DNA of 64,000 nucleotides from Gilvimarinus chinensis DSM 19667. GTDB lineage: Bacteria > Pseudomonadota > Gammaproteobacteria > Pseudomonadales > Cellvibrionaceae. Shown here piece after piece: positions 17,296 through 26,039 of this stretch. A program made the position numbers and the translations under genes. The notes below the pieces were generated by a model. That model was given only the letters and a program-made list of their open reading frames with translations, searched no databases and had not been told where the DNA came from. The stretch is taken from NCBI RefSeq assembly GCF_000377745.1, contig NZ_KB898707.1:118382-182381 (forward strand), written 5' to 3'. The first letter of the stretch is position 1. Every line of letters starts with the position of its first letter.

Positions 17296-19503
17296 ATGAA
17301 TATACATAACTCTTTGCAAATGATATTGGGCGGCATTGCCGGGCTGGCCCTGGCTACTTTTGTCTCAGCTGACACCAGCAAGAATAATCAAACCGTAGCC
17401 GATAGCGTTATGCTCTTCGATTTCGAAGGAGAGATAACTTCTAATACTTTGGAAACAAATGATGCCAAGGTTAATTTGATTGATCACAATGGGTCAAAAG
17501 TGCTGCAACTGAAAACTGGTATTCAAGCGGGTGCGCCAGGTGTCACAATCAAAAAAACCAGCGGCAGCTGGGATTTAAACCCTTATTATCATGTAAAAAT
17601 GGATATCACTAACGCCGGAGAAGATCCGGCTCGAATAATCTTTAAAGTTGGCGATCCCGAAGACGGGATGCAAGCGTGGCAGATGGAAATTCGTTTTGAC
17701 CTGGCACCAGGAGAAACTAAAACGGTTTCGGACGATATCGTCACAACACCATGGCGCTTCACTGAAGCGTTAGATTTATTAGCCATGCGTGCCGCGCCAG
17801 GAGAAGCCAAATCCGATCTAAGCGCAATAGATCAAGTTAAGGTTACTATTAATTATCCTGCTAACGAACACACTCTACTGATTGACAATATTCGGGCCAC
17901 CAACCCTGTTCGCTGGGTTACCCCTGAAGGTTTCTTACCCTTTATAGACAGGTTTGGTCAATACAAGCATGCTCACTGGCCAGGAAAAACACTTTCAGTA
18001 GATGACCTTCGCCAACAAGCTCAGGACGAGCAACGAGAGCTTTCCGCACACCCCGGACCTAAGTATTTTAATAAGTATGGCGGATGGGAGACTGGCCCCC
18101 AACTGGAAGCAAGCGGCTATTTCAGAGTTCAGAAATACAAGGGAGCCTGGTGGTTTGTTGATCCGTCAGGAAAGCTGTTCTGGTCTCATGGTGTAGGGGT
18201 TGTCAATGCGGGCACTGCCATCACCGGCATTACTGACCGAGAATCGTATTTTGAGTGGCTACCAGAAAAAGATTCCCCATATGGAGCTTTTTACGGCACG
18301 GCTGGGAGAGCTTCGCACGGGTACTACAGCACCATTGCCGAGCGAGAAACCTATAACTTCACCGCCTCCAATCTTTATCAAAAATACGGAGACAACTGGA
18401 GAGATGAATTTGACCGAGTCACTCACGCAAGGCTTAGAAGCTGGGGTATGAACACCCTTGGCGTTGCCTCTGATAAACAACTGACCACAGATGGAGTTAC
18501 CCCTTATACCGAAACCGTATGGGTAACAGGGACCAAAAAAATTGAAGCATCAAAGGGCTACTGGGGAAAATTCCACGATGTTTTTGATCCAAGTTTCAAA
18601 AAGCAACTTAAGCTCGCACTCTCTAATCGTGAACACACTGTTGACGACCCATGGCTATTAGGGTTCTTTATCGAGAATGAGTTATCGTGGGGAGCGGAAG
18701 GATCACTTGCAGTTGCGACCTTAGAAAGCCCAGCTGATCAACCTGCAAAAATAGAATTCGTTAAAGACTTAAAAAACAAGTACAGCAGTATTGATAAGCT
18801 AAATAAAGCATGGGGCACCCAGCACGCTTCGTGGGACGAATTATTAGAATCAAAAAAATCGCCCAACCAAACCAAAGCCTGGAACGATCTCAGCGCTTTT
18901 TACAGTAAAATTGTTGATACGTATTTCTCAACGGTTCGAGACGAGCTGAAAGCCGTAGCGCCGAACGCATTATATCTTGGCTGTCGTTTAGCATGGGCTA
19001 ATAGCGACACAGTCATCCGTACTGCGGCTAAATATTCTGACGTTATCAGTATGAATAAATACCAGTATGACGTGAGTAATGTTGGCTTACCTGAGGGTGT
19101 AGACAAACCTATTTTAATCGGCGAGTTCCATTTTGGCGCTCTCGACAGAGGCGCCCTTCATCTTGGTGTCGTCGAAGCGCAGAGCCAATCCCATCGTGCA
19201 GAGCTGTACACACACTACCTTGATAGCGCGTTATTAAACCCGTTTATCGTCGGTACGCACTGGTTCCAATATGCGGAGCAACCACCAACGGGTCGAGGCG
19301 ATGGAGAGAATTATAATGTAGGTATAGTAGATCTTGCAGACAAGCCGTTTCCAGAATTAGTTAACAGCATACAGGAAGTGGGGTATCGGTTTTATACCTT
19401 TCGAGACAAAGCAGCAGAAGCGGGTAAACTTGTGCAGCCCAAAAAATCGAATACTATCCAGCATATCCAAATAGACGAGGATGCTCACACCCGCTCCAAC
19501 TAA
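17296..19503 (+). CDS. Exported GH50 beta-agarase-like enzyme
   Basis: 735 residues with a signal peptide (about 1-25). The N-terminal beta-sandwich (about 37-205: VMLFDFEGE...LLIDNIRAT) is CBM-like, as in Saccharophagus Aga50D. The (beta/alpha)8 barrel follows with YFRVQKYKGAWWFVDPSGKLFWSHG, acid/base E462 in FFIENELSWG and nucleophile candidate E610 in LIGEFHFGALDRG. The end HWFQYAEQPPTGRGDGENYN is also GH50-like. GH50 agarases release neoagarobiose exolytically. It is a paralogue of 55122-57470, but this one has a type I signal peptide while the other is a lipoprotein. It stands alone between two gaps, so it probably has its own promoter in 17098-17295. Confidence 0.9.
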   Translation: MNIHNSLQMILGGIAGLALATFVSADTSKNNQTVADSVMLFDFEGEITSNTLETNDAKVNLIDHNGSKVLQLKTGIQAGAPGVTIKKTSGSWDLNPYYHVKMDITNAGEDPARIIFKVGDPEDGMQAWQMEIRFDLAPGETKTVSDDIVTTPWRFTEALDLLAMRAAPGEAKSDLSAIDQVKVTINYPANEHTLLIDNIRATNPVRWVTPEGFLPFIDRFGQYKHAHWPGKTLSVDDLRQQAQDEQRELSAHPGPKYFNKYGGWETGPQLEASGYFRVQKYKGAWWFVDPSGKLFWSHGVGVVNAGTAITGITDRESYFEWLPEKDSPYGAFYGTAGRASHGYYSTIAERETYNFTASNLYQKYGDNWRDEFDRVTHARLRSWGMNTLGVASDKQLTTDGVTPYTETVWVTGTKKIEASKGYWGKFHDVFDPSFKKQLKLALSNREHTVDDPWLLGFFIENELSWGAEGSLAVATLESPADQPAKIEFVKDLKNKYSSIDKLNKAWGTQHASWDELLESKKSPNQTKAWNDLSAFYSKIVDTYFSTVRDELKAVAPNALYLGCRLAWANSDTVIRTAAKYSDVISMNKYQYDVSNVGLPEGVDKPILIGEFHFGALDRGALHLGVVEAQSQSHRAELYTHYLDSALLNPFIVGTHWFQYAEQPPTGRGDGENYNVGIVDLADKPFPELVNSIQEVGYRFYTFRDKAAEAGKLVQPKKSNTIQHIQIDEDAHTRSN

Positions 19504-19513
19504 TTAATGAAAA

Positions 19514-19536
19514 GGTGAGGGATCCCAGCCCTCACC
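19514..19536 (+). terminator. Hairpin after the GH50 gene
   Basis: GGTGAGGG (19514-19521) pairs with CCCTCACC (19529-19536) across a 7-base loop, followed by CCTCTATTT. The U-run is weak. The rest of 19504-19703 shows no gene. Confidence 0.5.
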
Positions 19537-19703
19537 CCTCTATTTGCAAGAGTTTCTTACTAAGCCTCAATCAACAGTAAAACCAATTGGGGCTATCCCT
19601 TCTTTCGAGTACAAAATTCTCTATCATCAAAATAGCCAAGCCTGTACAGAATGGAATAAAATGTCATCCACAAACCAAGGGGTCCATTACCCTGCATAGA
19701 GAA

Positions 19704-21374
19704 TTAGCAACATTGGTTTTTAAAATGAATTCTATTTAACGGAAAACTAACTTCTAGGTACATTCCTAAAGAAGGGTTATTATCTACTTCGACTGACCCA
19801 TCAAAAGCAATAGCTCTTTCTTTGATTCCTTTAATACCGTAAGAACCTGATTTAACATTCCAGTCAGGCTGCAATCCAACCCCGTTATCTTTTATATTTA
19901 ACCGAAGCAGGTGTTCATCTTCTGATAGTGTGATAGTGACAAATGTTGCACCTGAATGCTTAGCGACATTAGTCAATGCTTCTTGCGTAATTCTAAACAA
20001 CGCAATACATGCCTCTTTCGAGAATTCATAATCATTTAAACAACTCTTAAATCCACATTCGATGTTAAGATGTGATTGAAATTCATGAGCAAGCCATTCG
20101 AGCGCAGCAATAAGACCAAAATCCTCTAATATACTGGGCCTTAAATCGGACATTATTCGACGTGAGGTTTCAGAAGCTTCTTTAACAAGGCCTTTAAGCT
20201 CTGACAATTGCATATGTAATTTTTCAGAATTCCGATCGAATTCTGTACCACCTAAAAGATGAGCTAAATGCCTGATTCCCATTGTTAATGCTGTTAACGT
20301 ATGACCTAAATCATCGTGTATTTCTCGTGAAAGTTTCGCTTTTTCCTCTTCACGTACGTGCTCCATGTGACGTGCCAGATTTCGAATTTCAAATTTCGAC
20401 ATTTCAATTTCGTGAGTTCTTAGTATTACTTGATGCTGTAGCTTTCTATTCCAATATAAGATTAATAAAACAACCACTAAAATCATCGACAGAAAAATTG
20501 ATCCATAAATTAATATTTCTCTTAGGTAAACTTTCCTCTCGGCCTCAACATTAACCCATTTATCAAAAATTAATCTTCGTTCACGCTTGCTTAAATCATC
20601 GAAAACTTTTTCGACTATAGGAATTAATGGGGCCGCACTTGTGTTAGCTGAAAATCGAATATCAAATTCGTATGGCGTTAAAGAAACTATTTTTAACGGG
20701 GTTAAATCCTGTCTTCTTTGAAAATACTCAACGGAGAAAACGTTATGCATAAATAAATCGGCTTTACCGGACTGAACAAGCTTCATTCCCCCAAGAGTCG
20801 AATCAGTAGATTTAAACGAAAGCAAGGGAAAATCCCGCTTTAAGATTTCACTCGCTCTTGAGGGGTTTTCCACCGCAAGAGATTCGTTGACAATCTCGCT
20901 TAAACCGCTAATAGATGAAGATTCCTGTCGTCCAAAAAGTACAATGGGCACTTTAATCATGGGCTTAGAATAATGAATGTCTTGTGCAGATGGCCCTAAA
21001 TAGCTTGCAGTTTGAATCTCTCCAGAACGCATTTTTCTGATAAGCTCTTCATAATTTCTAACCTTAACCCGTTTAAATTCGACACCCAAATGATCAGATA
21101 ATATTTGTACATATTCTGATGTTAGGCCTCGATGTTGTCCATTATCGTCCACATATTCGAAAGGAATATCATTGGCGGAAACACCATGTACGATAACAGG
21201 GTGATCAATAAGCCATTTTCTTTCTTCTTGGCTTAGCAGGTGGTCTATGATCCGTGACGGACTATTCTCCGAAGAATACGCAGGTATAGAATTAACGATA
21301 AAAAATATAAATACAGTGACGTGATAAAATATAATGTCGATATTTCTATTTTCTTTTATCGCATGAGTAAACAT
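19704..21374 (-). CDS. Sensor histidine kinase with periplasmic solute-binding domain
   Basis: About 556 residues from ATG 21374. The longer frame to 21476 runs into the response regulator gene; the internal ATG lies 25 bases after that gene's stop and opens a signal-anchor helix. Periplasmic part (about 40-300) is an SBP_bac_3-type domain (GVSANDIPFEYVDDNGQHRGLTSEYVQILSDHLGVEF). A membrane helix follows (ILIYGSIFLSMILVVVLLIL), then a coiled segment, the HisKA_3 box LSREIHDDLGHTLTALT with the phosphorylated His, the N-box EALTNVAKHSG and DNGVGL. This is a NarL-type kinase sensing a periplasmic ligand, probably a galactan product or sulfate. Transcribed after its response regulator. Confidence 0.88.
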   Translation of the reverse strand: MFTHAIKENRNIDIIFYHVTVFIFFIVNSIPAYSSENSPSRIIDHLLSQEERKWLIDHPVIVHGVSANDIPFEYVDDNGQHRGLTSEYVQILSDHLGVEFKRVKVRNYEELIRKMRSGEIQTASYLGPSAQDIHYSKPMIKVPIVLFGRQESSSISGLSEIVNESLAVENPSRASEILKRDFPLLSFKSTDSTLGGMKLVQSGKADLFMHNVFSVEYFQRRQDLTPLKIVSLTPYEFDIRFSANTSAAPLIPIVEKVFDDLSKRERRLIFDKWVNVEAERKVYLREILIYGSIFLSMILVVVLLILYWNRKLQHQVILRTHEIEMSKFEIRNLARHMEHVREEEKAKLSREIHDDLGHTLTALTMGIRHLAHLLGGTEFDRNSEKLHMQLSELKGLVKEASETSRRIMSDLRPSILEDFGLIAALEWLAHEFQSHLNIECGFKSCLNDYEFSKEACIALFRITQEALTNVAKHSGATFVTITLSEDEHLLRLNIKDNGVGLQPDWNVKSGSYGIKGIKERAIAFDGSVEVDNNPSLGMYLEVSFPLNRIHFKNQCC

Positions 21375-21399
21375 GGAATAATACTTTTTTATTTTCAAT

Positions 21400-22044
21400 T
21401 TATTGATTATCCATAGGTAAATTTTTATTGGCGTATAAAATGATGTCTGCATTGGTCGAGAAATCCATTTTCTCAAGAATTCTCGCTCTGTGTGTTGTTA
21501 CTGTTTTTGCACTCACATTCATCTTTTCTGCTATATCAGTAATTCTTGTTCCTGAAGCAATCTCTAGAAATACTTGATACTCCCGATTTGAAAGCTTTTC
21601 GTGTAGACTTTCTGGGTCAACATTTTCTCTCTTCAGTTGATTGGCCAACAACTTACTTACAGTATCGCTGATATACTTATGCCCCCCCAAAGCAAGCTTC
21701 ACAGCTTGGACAATTTCTGATTCTTCTGCGTCTTTTGAAAGATAACCGGAAGCACCAGATTTAAGAAGGCGAACAGCATATTGTGATTCAGGGTAATTAC
21801 TGAGGATGAGCACCGAAAGCTTCGGTTGCGCGTGCTTAATCTTATTCAGAACTTCCACACCGTTTGTTCCTGGCAATCTAATGTCAAGCAGTACCAAATG
21901 CCAATCGTCAGTGCGTAATAGCTCATAAGCTTGTTCGCTGTTGGAAGCCTCACCAAATGTTACCGGTCTGAATTTATCTTCCAATATTAACTTTATACCA
22001 TTCCTTACGACAGCATGATCATCAATGAGTAAGATTTTTATCAT
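21400..22044 (-). CDS. NarL/FixJ-type response regulator
   Basis: 214 residues from ATG 22044 with an AGGA SD; a longer frame to 22080 lacks one. Receiver domain: LLIDDHAVVRNG, phosphoacceptor D54 in HLVLLDIRLPG, then LILSNYPESQYAVRLLKSGASGYLSKDA with the conserved Lys. The C-terminal LuxR HTH reads LSNREYQVFLEIASGTRITDIAEKMNVSAKTV. It is the partner of the kinase immediately downstream. It is divergent to a sulfatase gene across a 501-base intergenic region, its most likely target. Confidence 0.92.
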   Translation of the reverse strand: MIKILLIDDHAVVRNGIKLILEDKFRPVTFGEASNSEQAYELLRTDDWHLVLLDIRLPGTNGVEVLNKIKHAQPKLSVLILSNYPESQYAVRLLKSGASGYLSKDAEESEIVQAVKLALGGHKYISDTVSKLLANQLKRENVDPESLHEKLSNREYQVFLEIASGTRITDIAEKMNVSAKTVTTHRARILEKMDFSTNADIILYANKNLPMDNQ

Positions 22045-22545
22045 TCTAGTTCCTACCTCTTTTTTCAAACCCAGAGCCAATCATACAACAGACCTAAAAA
22101 TCGTGAAAAACCCAATTCGGAGTTATTATAAATATATATTTTAGGTTTTCAGTGACTCATAAATTCTTAATATTTAAGATAGCTTACAACAGGATCATAA
22201 TAAAATCGGGTTTTCCCTACATCTTTCATACTTGTAGATTTCGTAAAATAACGCTCGAATTGAAGTCAGACGTCATGATATATCCACATACGATGAATAA
22301 TCATAAAACACGGGAATGAACAGTCGTTTGTTTATTACCCGATAAAGAAACGTTTGGGCTAAGGCTGCCTTCAGATTTTTATAAGCACTTTAACCTGGCC
22401 TTTTGTTTAGATTCGCCATTTCTAAGTCGATACATGACGTCCTAGTTCTTGTTCGGCTAATCTAGTAGAGCTAGAACGCATTAAATTTGACGCTTTTTAT
22501 TGGTGTTAATTAACGTAAATTACTTATCATAAGGAATAAAATAAG
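22045..22545. promoter_or_regulatory. Long divergent promoter region between response regulator and sulfatase
   Basis: 501 AT-rich bases without a gene. It contains a 9-base inverted pair, GACGTCATG (22269-22277) and CATGACGTC (22433-22441), 155 bases apart. A palindrome GTTAATTAAC (22505-22514) lies just after TTGACG (22487-22492). These are candidate binding sites and promoter parts. Confidence 0.5.
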
Positions 22546-24135
22546 ATGAAATTTGTAAAATTCCTGCTTTTGCTATTTCCGCTGTGCGCTGTGCTAGATT
22601 CTGCCGTAGGGCAAGAGCCCCTGGCCTCACAAGCAGAGTCAAGCTTGAAACAACCGCCACCAAATATCATTTTCGTACTGACTGATGACCAACGTTACGA
22701 TGCAATGGGATTCTTAGATCCCACTCTGAACACCCCTAATATGGATCGAATAGCCGCTGAAGGGGTCCACTTCAAAAATGCCTTTGTGTCGACGGCGCTC
22801 TGTTCGCCAAGTCGAGCGTCAATTATGACGGGTCAATATATGCATGACCATGGAATCGTTGATAACAATGTTAAGTTTCAAGGTAATCCAACCTTCTTTC
22901 CCCAATTGTTGCAAACTGCTGGCTACAATACTGCTTTTATAGGCAAATGGCACATGGGCGCACATTCGGATGAGCCCCAACCTGGGTTCGATCATTGGAT
23001 CAGCTTTCGTGGACAGGGGCATTATTTACCTGAGGGCCATGTTCTCAACATCGATGGTGAACACGTACCACAACCGGGCTATATCACCGATTCACTGAAC
23101 CGGTATGCAGTAGATTGGATTTCTGAGCGTGAGGCAAGCAAGCCCTTCTTTCTTTATCTTAGTCACAAAGCGGTTCATGCGGATTTCATTCCTGCCGATC
23201 GACACAAAGACCAATACGCTGACGTTGAAATGGTCGCACCGCAGACCATGGCAGATACTCCCGAAAACTATGAAGGAAAACCCCGTTGGGTTAAGGACCA
23301 ACGCAACTCCTGGCATGGGGTAGATTTTCCATACCATTCAGATCTCGACGTACTGGAATATCGTCGTCGTTACAATCAAACGCTATCAGCAGTCGATGAC
23401 GGATTAGGAGATATAATCTCGGAGCTCGAGAAACGAAATATGCTTGATAACACAATTGTATTCCTTATGGGCGACAATGGTTTTATGTTCGGTGAGCATG
23501 GACTGATTGATAAGCGTAATGCTTACGAAGAATCAATGCGTGTACCTCTCATTGCTTTTGGTGGAGAGGTTGCCAAGGGGAAGACTGTTTCAGACGCCGT
23601 TGTTGGTATTGATATCGCACCAACTATTCTTTCTCTTGCTCAGGTTGAAGAGGAAATGCCCAAACAAGATGGCAGAAGCTTCATGCCGCAACTTCTTTCA
23701 GGTAGTAATGCAAAGACTTGGCGTGACGCGTTCCTCTATTCATATTACTGGGAGTACAATTACCCTCATACGCCCACAACGTTCGCGGTACGCACAGATC
23801 GGTTTAAGCTGATTCAATATCACGGGGTTTGGGATACTGAAGAACTCTATGATCTTCAAGCAGACCCTAAAGAAACCAAAAACCTGATTAATAATCCGAA
23901 ATATGATGAGGTTAAAGTTGAGCTGCGGGCCAAGCTTTTCGACCTTTTGCAGCGAGATGATGGACAGCGACCGAATGTCGAATATTCAGAACGCTTCGGT
24001 CCCGGTGCGGTATTTCGCAATGCTGAAGGTTCCAGCGCTTCAGAGTTTCCCGATCACTGGATTCGCCATTCAACCGACAGCGACCTTAGACGCCACACAC
24101 AGAATGAAGGTGGCAAAGGTCATGGTGGAAAATAA
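22546..24135 (+). CDS. Exported S1 family sulfatase
   Basis: 529 residues with a signal peptide (about 1-22, ending AVGQ). Metal and active-site motifs: FVLTDDQRYD, formylglycine Cys C86 in ALCSPSRAS, GKWHMGAH, FLYLSHKAVH, and VFLMGDNGFMFGEHG. The C-terminal part ends in a basic, Gly-rich tail. It should hydrolyse a sulfate ester on a galactan oligosaccharide in the periplasm or outside the cell. First of two sulfatases on the plus strand, next to the two-component system that probably controls it. Belongs to a different subfamily from 4087-5574, judged by the sequence around the Cys. Confidence 0.9.
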   Translation: MKFVKFLLLLFPLCAVLDSAVGQEPLASQAESSLKQPPPNIIFVLTDDQRYDAMGFLDPTLNTPNMDRIAAEGVHFKNAFVSTALCSPSRASIMTGQYMHDHGIVDNNVKFQGNPTFFPQLLQTAGYNTAFIGKWHMGAHSDEPQPGFDHWISFRGQGHYLPEGHVLNIDGEHVPQPGYITDSLNRYAVDWISEREASKPFFLYLSHKAVHADFIPADRHKDQYADVEMVAPQTMADTPENYEGKPRWVKDQRNSWHGVDFPYHSDLDVLEYRRRYNQTLSAVDDGLGDIISELEKRNMLDNTIVFLMGDNGFMFGEHGLIDKRNAYEESMRVPLIAFGGEVAKGKTVSDAVVGIDIAPTILSLAQVEEEMPKQDGRSFMPQLLSGSNAKTWRDAFLYSYYWEYNYPHTPTTFAVRTDRFKLIQYHGVWDTEELYDLQADPKETKNLINNPKYDEVKVELRAKLFDLLQRDDGQRPNVEYSERFGPGAVFRNAEGSSASEFPDHWIRHSTDSDLRRHTQNEGGKGHGGK

Positions 24136-24227
24136 TGTCCAATCGATGTGAAATCTCAAAACAACGATTGAATTAAAGTTACTTTTCTCTTAGACAATAT
24201 ATGTCAGCTAAAAGGAAAATATAATCG

Positions 24228-24253
24228 CGATGATGCATTCTCGTGCATCATCG
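24228..24253. repeat. Perfect 10-base hairpin between two sulfatase genes
   Basis: CGATGATGCA (24228-24237) pairs with TGCATCATCG (24244-24253) over a 6-base loop. No U-run follows, so I read it as an intercistronic mRNA hairpin rather than a terminator. The two sulfatases may still be cotranscribed. Confidence 0.6.
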
Positions 24254-24312
24254 CCGTTGCCAGAAACTTTGGAAGCTCAATACAAAAAACTTAACCATGA
24301 AAGAAGAATAAA

Positions 24313-25962
24313 ATGAAGTTCAAAAAACTACTACCATTGATAATTCCACTGTTCGTATTAGGCTGTTCTGAGGACCAGGCGTCTTCTCCTCTAAAACCTA
24401 CAACAAGCTTGCCCTCGGCTCCGCCAAACATAGTCTTTATTATCACCGACGATATGTACCCACACATGTTCAACGTCTTGCCTGAGGGGCAGGATGAAAC
24501 AGGCAGTGGACGAAATGTTACCCCCAATATAGATCGAATCGCTCAGGAAGGCTCTTTTTTAAGCAACACCTTTGTGGCCTCACCCGTTTGTACACCGAGT
24601 CGTTACAATGTACTGACAGGAAATTACGCCAGTCGGGCTCAAAATAAACAATTTACGGACTTTACCGCCAGAAACGAAAACCAGACCGTTATTCAATGGA
24701 ATTCTTTTATTACCCCCGGGGTTGAAAACACTGTGGGTAATCACCTTCAGAAGATGGGTTATCGCACTGGGTTTGTCGGAAAAAATCACGTTATTGAAAG
24801 TTTGGAACAAATCCATCAGGATAAATCTCCAGACCTTTATGCGGATCCAACCAGCCCTGCGATCAAGGCTGAGTTGGAATACCGACACGAAGCATTGCAA
24901 GACGACATTCGTCGTGCAGGCTTTGAATTTGCCGATAACCTTTATCATGATAATCCTAGATGGCTGGGCATCGATGCGCTGGCATCTCAAAACATGGACT
25001 GGATCACCGAGGGCGGTGTTCGGTTTTTAAGATCACGTGATGAACGCCCTTTCTTTCTATATTTCGCGACAACCATTCCCCACGGTCCCACAAATGCTGA
25101 AAACTCCTGGCTGGCTGACCCTCGTATAACACCAAAGGGTATTCTGGACGAGGCTCCTGATCTCATGCCGGGGCGCGATACACTAACCCCCCGTGCTAAA
25201 GCGGCTGGTAGAGCGGGTGAAAATCATGAAAACCTGATCTGGTTAGACGATGCGATAGGTGTATTGCTGGAAACGCTTGAAGCCACGGGTGAGATTGACA
25301 ATACAATCCTTTTCTTTTTTAACGACCATGGCCAGAATCAAAAAGGAACACTTTATCAGGGTGGTATTCGCAGCCAGGCTTTTGTTTGGCAAAAAGATGG
25401 CTTTTCCTGCGGAAGTGTCTGCGATTTTTCTGTATCGAATACGGATTTTCTCGAAACGATACTGGAGATGGCGGGAGCACGAGACATCGAAGAGGTGAGC
25501 GACGGAAGCAGTTTCTATGGAGCGCTAAATGGCACCCCTCGTGAAGAGGCCCAATCGATGTACTTTGAGCTGGGCTATATGAGGGCAGTGATAAAAGGCG
25601 ACTACAAGTACATCGCATTGCGATACCCAAACTATGCACATGAGTTGTCACTCAAAGAAAGGCAAGCAATGCTTGACGAATACAATTCATTCAGGCGCTC
25701 CTTTGGAGCGAAAGCGGTTAACGATGATGCGTCTTTACCATTCGGGTTGCTGGAGATGGTACCCGGCGGCGGCGGTGCTGAAAATGCCGTTTATCGATCA
25801 AAGCCCGGAATCTTCGAGCCGGATCAGTTGTATAACTTGAAAGAAGATCCTATGGAAGAAACGAATCTCGCTAACAAACCAGAGCATCAAAAAACTCTTA
25901 CGGAGATGCGAGCGGAACTGCAAAATTATCTTGATCAACTACCGGGAACGTTCAATCTTTAA
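24313..25962 (+). CDS. Lipoprotein S1 family sulfatase
   Basis: 549 residues. Lipobox FVLGC with Cys18, so it is a membrane-anchored exported protein. Formylglycine motif C93-T-P-S-R, metal site FIITDDMYPHMF, then GYRTGFVGKNHVIE (where many sulfatases have GKWH) and FFNDHGQNQKGTLYQGG. The Asn in place of Trp after GK and the missing K-W-H triplet mark it as an atypical S1 subfamily member. It follows another sulfatase by 177 bases with a hairpin between. Substrate unknown, presumably a differently placed sulfate. Confidence 0.88.
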   Translation: MKFKKLLPLIIPLFVLGCSEDQASSPLKPTTSLPSAPPNIVFIITDDMYPHMFNVLPEGQDETGSGRNVTPNIDRIAQEGSFLSNTFVASPVCTPSRYNVLTGNYASRAQNKQFTDFTARNENQTVIQWNSFITPGVENTVGNHLQKMGYRTGFVGKNHVIESLEQIHQDKSPDLYADPTSPAIKAELEYRHEALQDDIRRAGFEFADNLYHDNPRWLGIDALASQNMDWITEGGVRFLRSRDERPFFLYFATTIPHGPTNAENSWLADPRITPKGILDEAPDLMPGRDTLTPRAKAAGRAGENHENLIWLDDAIGVLLETLEATGEIDNTILFFFNDHGQNQKGTLYQGGIRSQAFVWQKDGFSCGSVCDFSVSNTDFLETILEMAGARDIEEVSDGSSFYGALNGTPREEAQSMYFELGYMRAVIKGDYKYIALRYPNYAHELSLKERQAMLDEYNSFRRSFGAKAVNDDASLPFGLLEMVPGGGGAENAVYRSKPGIFEPDQLYNLKEDPMEETNLANKPEHQKTLTEMRAELQNYLDQLPGTFNL

Positions 25963-26039
25963 CTTTTGGCAGGCACAGGGATGTGCCAAATGGCCCCTAT
26001 ACTTGTAAAAATTTTTAATATTTAGGCGTCATATACCTT
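25963..26039. terminator. Convergent gap with a short hairpin
   Basis: GGCACA (25972-25977) pairs with TGTGCC (25982-25987); flanking TTTTGGCA and TGCCAAA can extend the stem. It lies between convergent genes and could end the sulfatase transcript, but has no strong U-run. Confidence 0.35.

Noticed and set aside
21375..21476. Longer N-terminus of the histidine kinase overlapping the response regulator
   Set aside because: The extension reads the regulator's 3-prime end in another frame; the later ATG gives a clean signal-anchor start.
3919..26010. Repeated TATACTTGTA-like words at about 3920, 22229 and 25998 as a third operator
   Set aside because: Short, AT-rich and only partly placed before gene starts; chance is a fair explanation.
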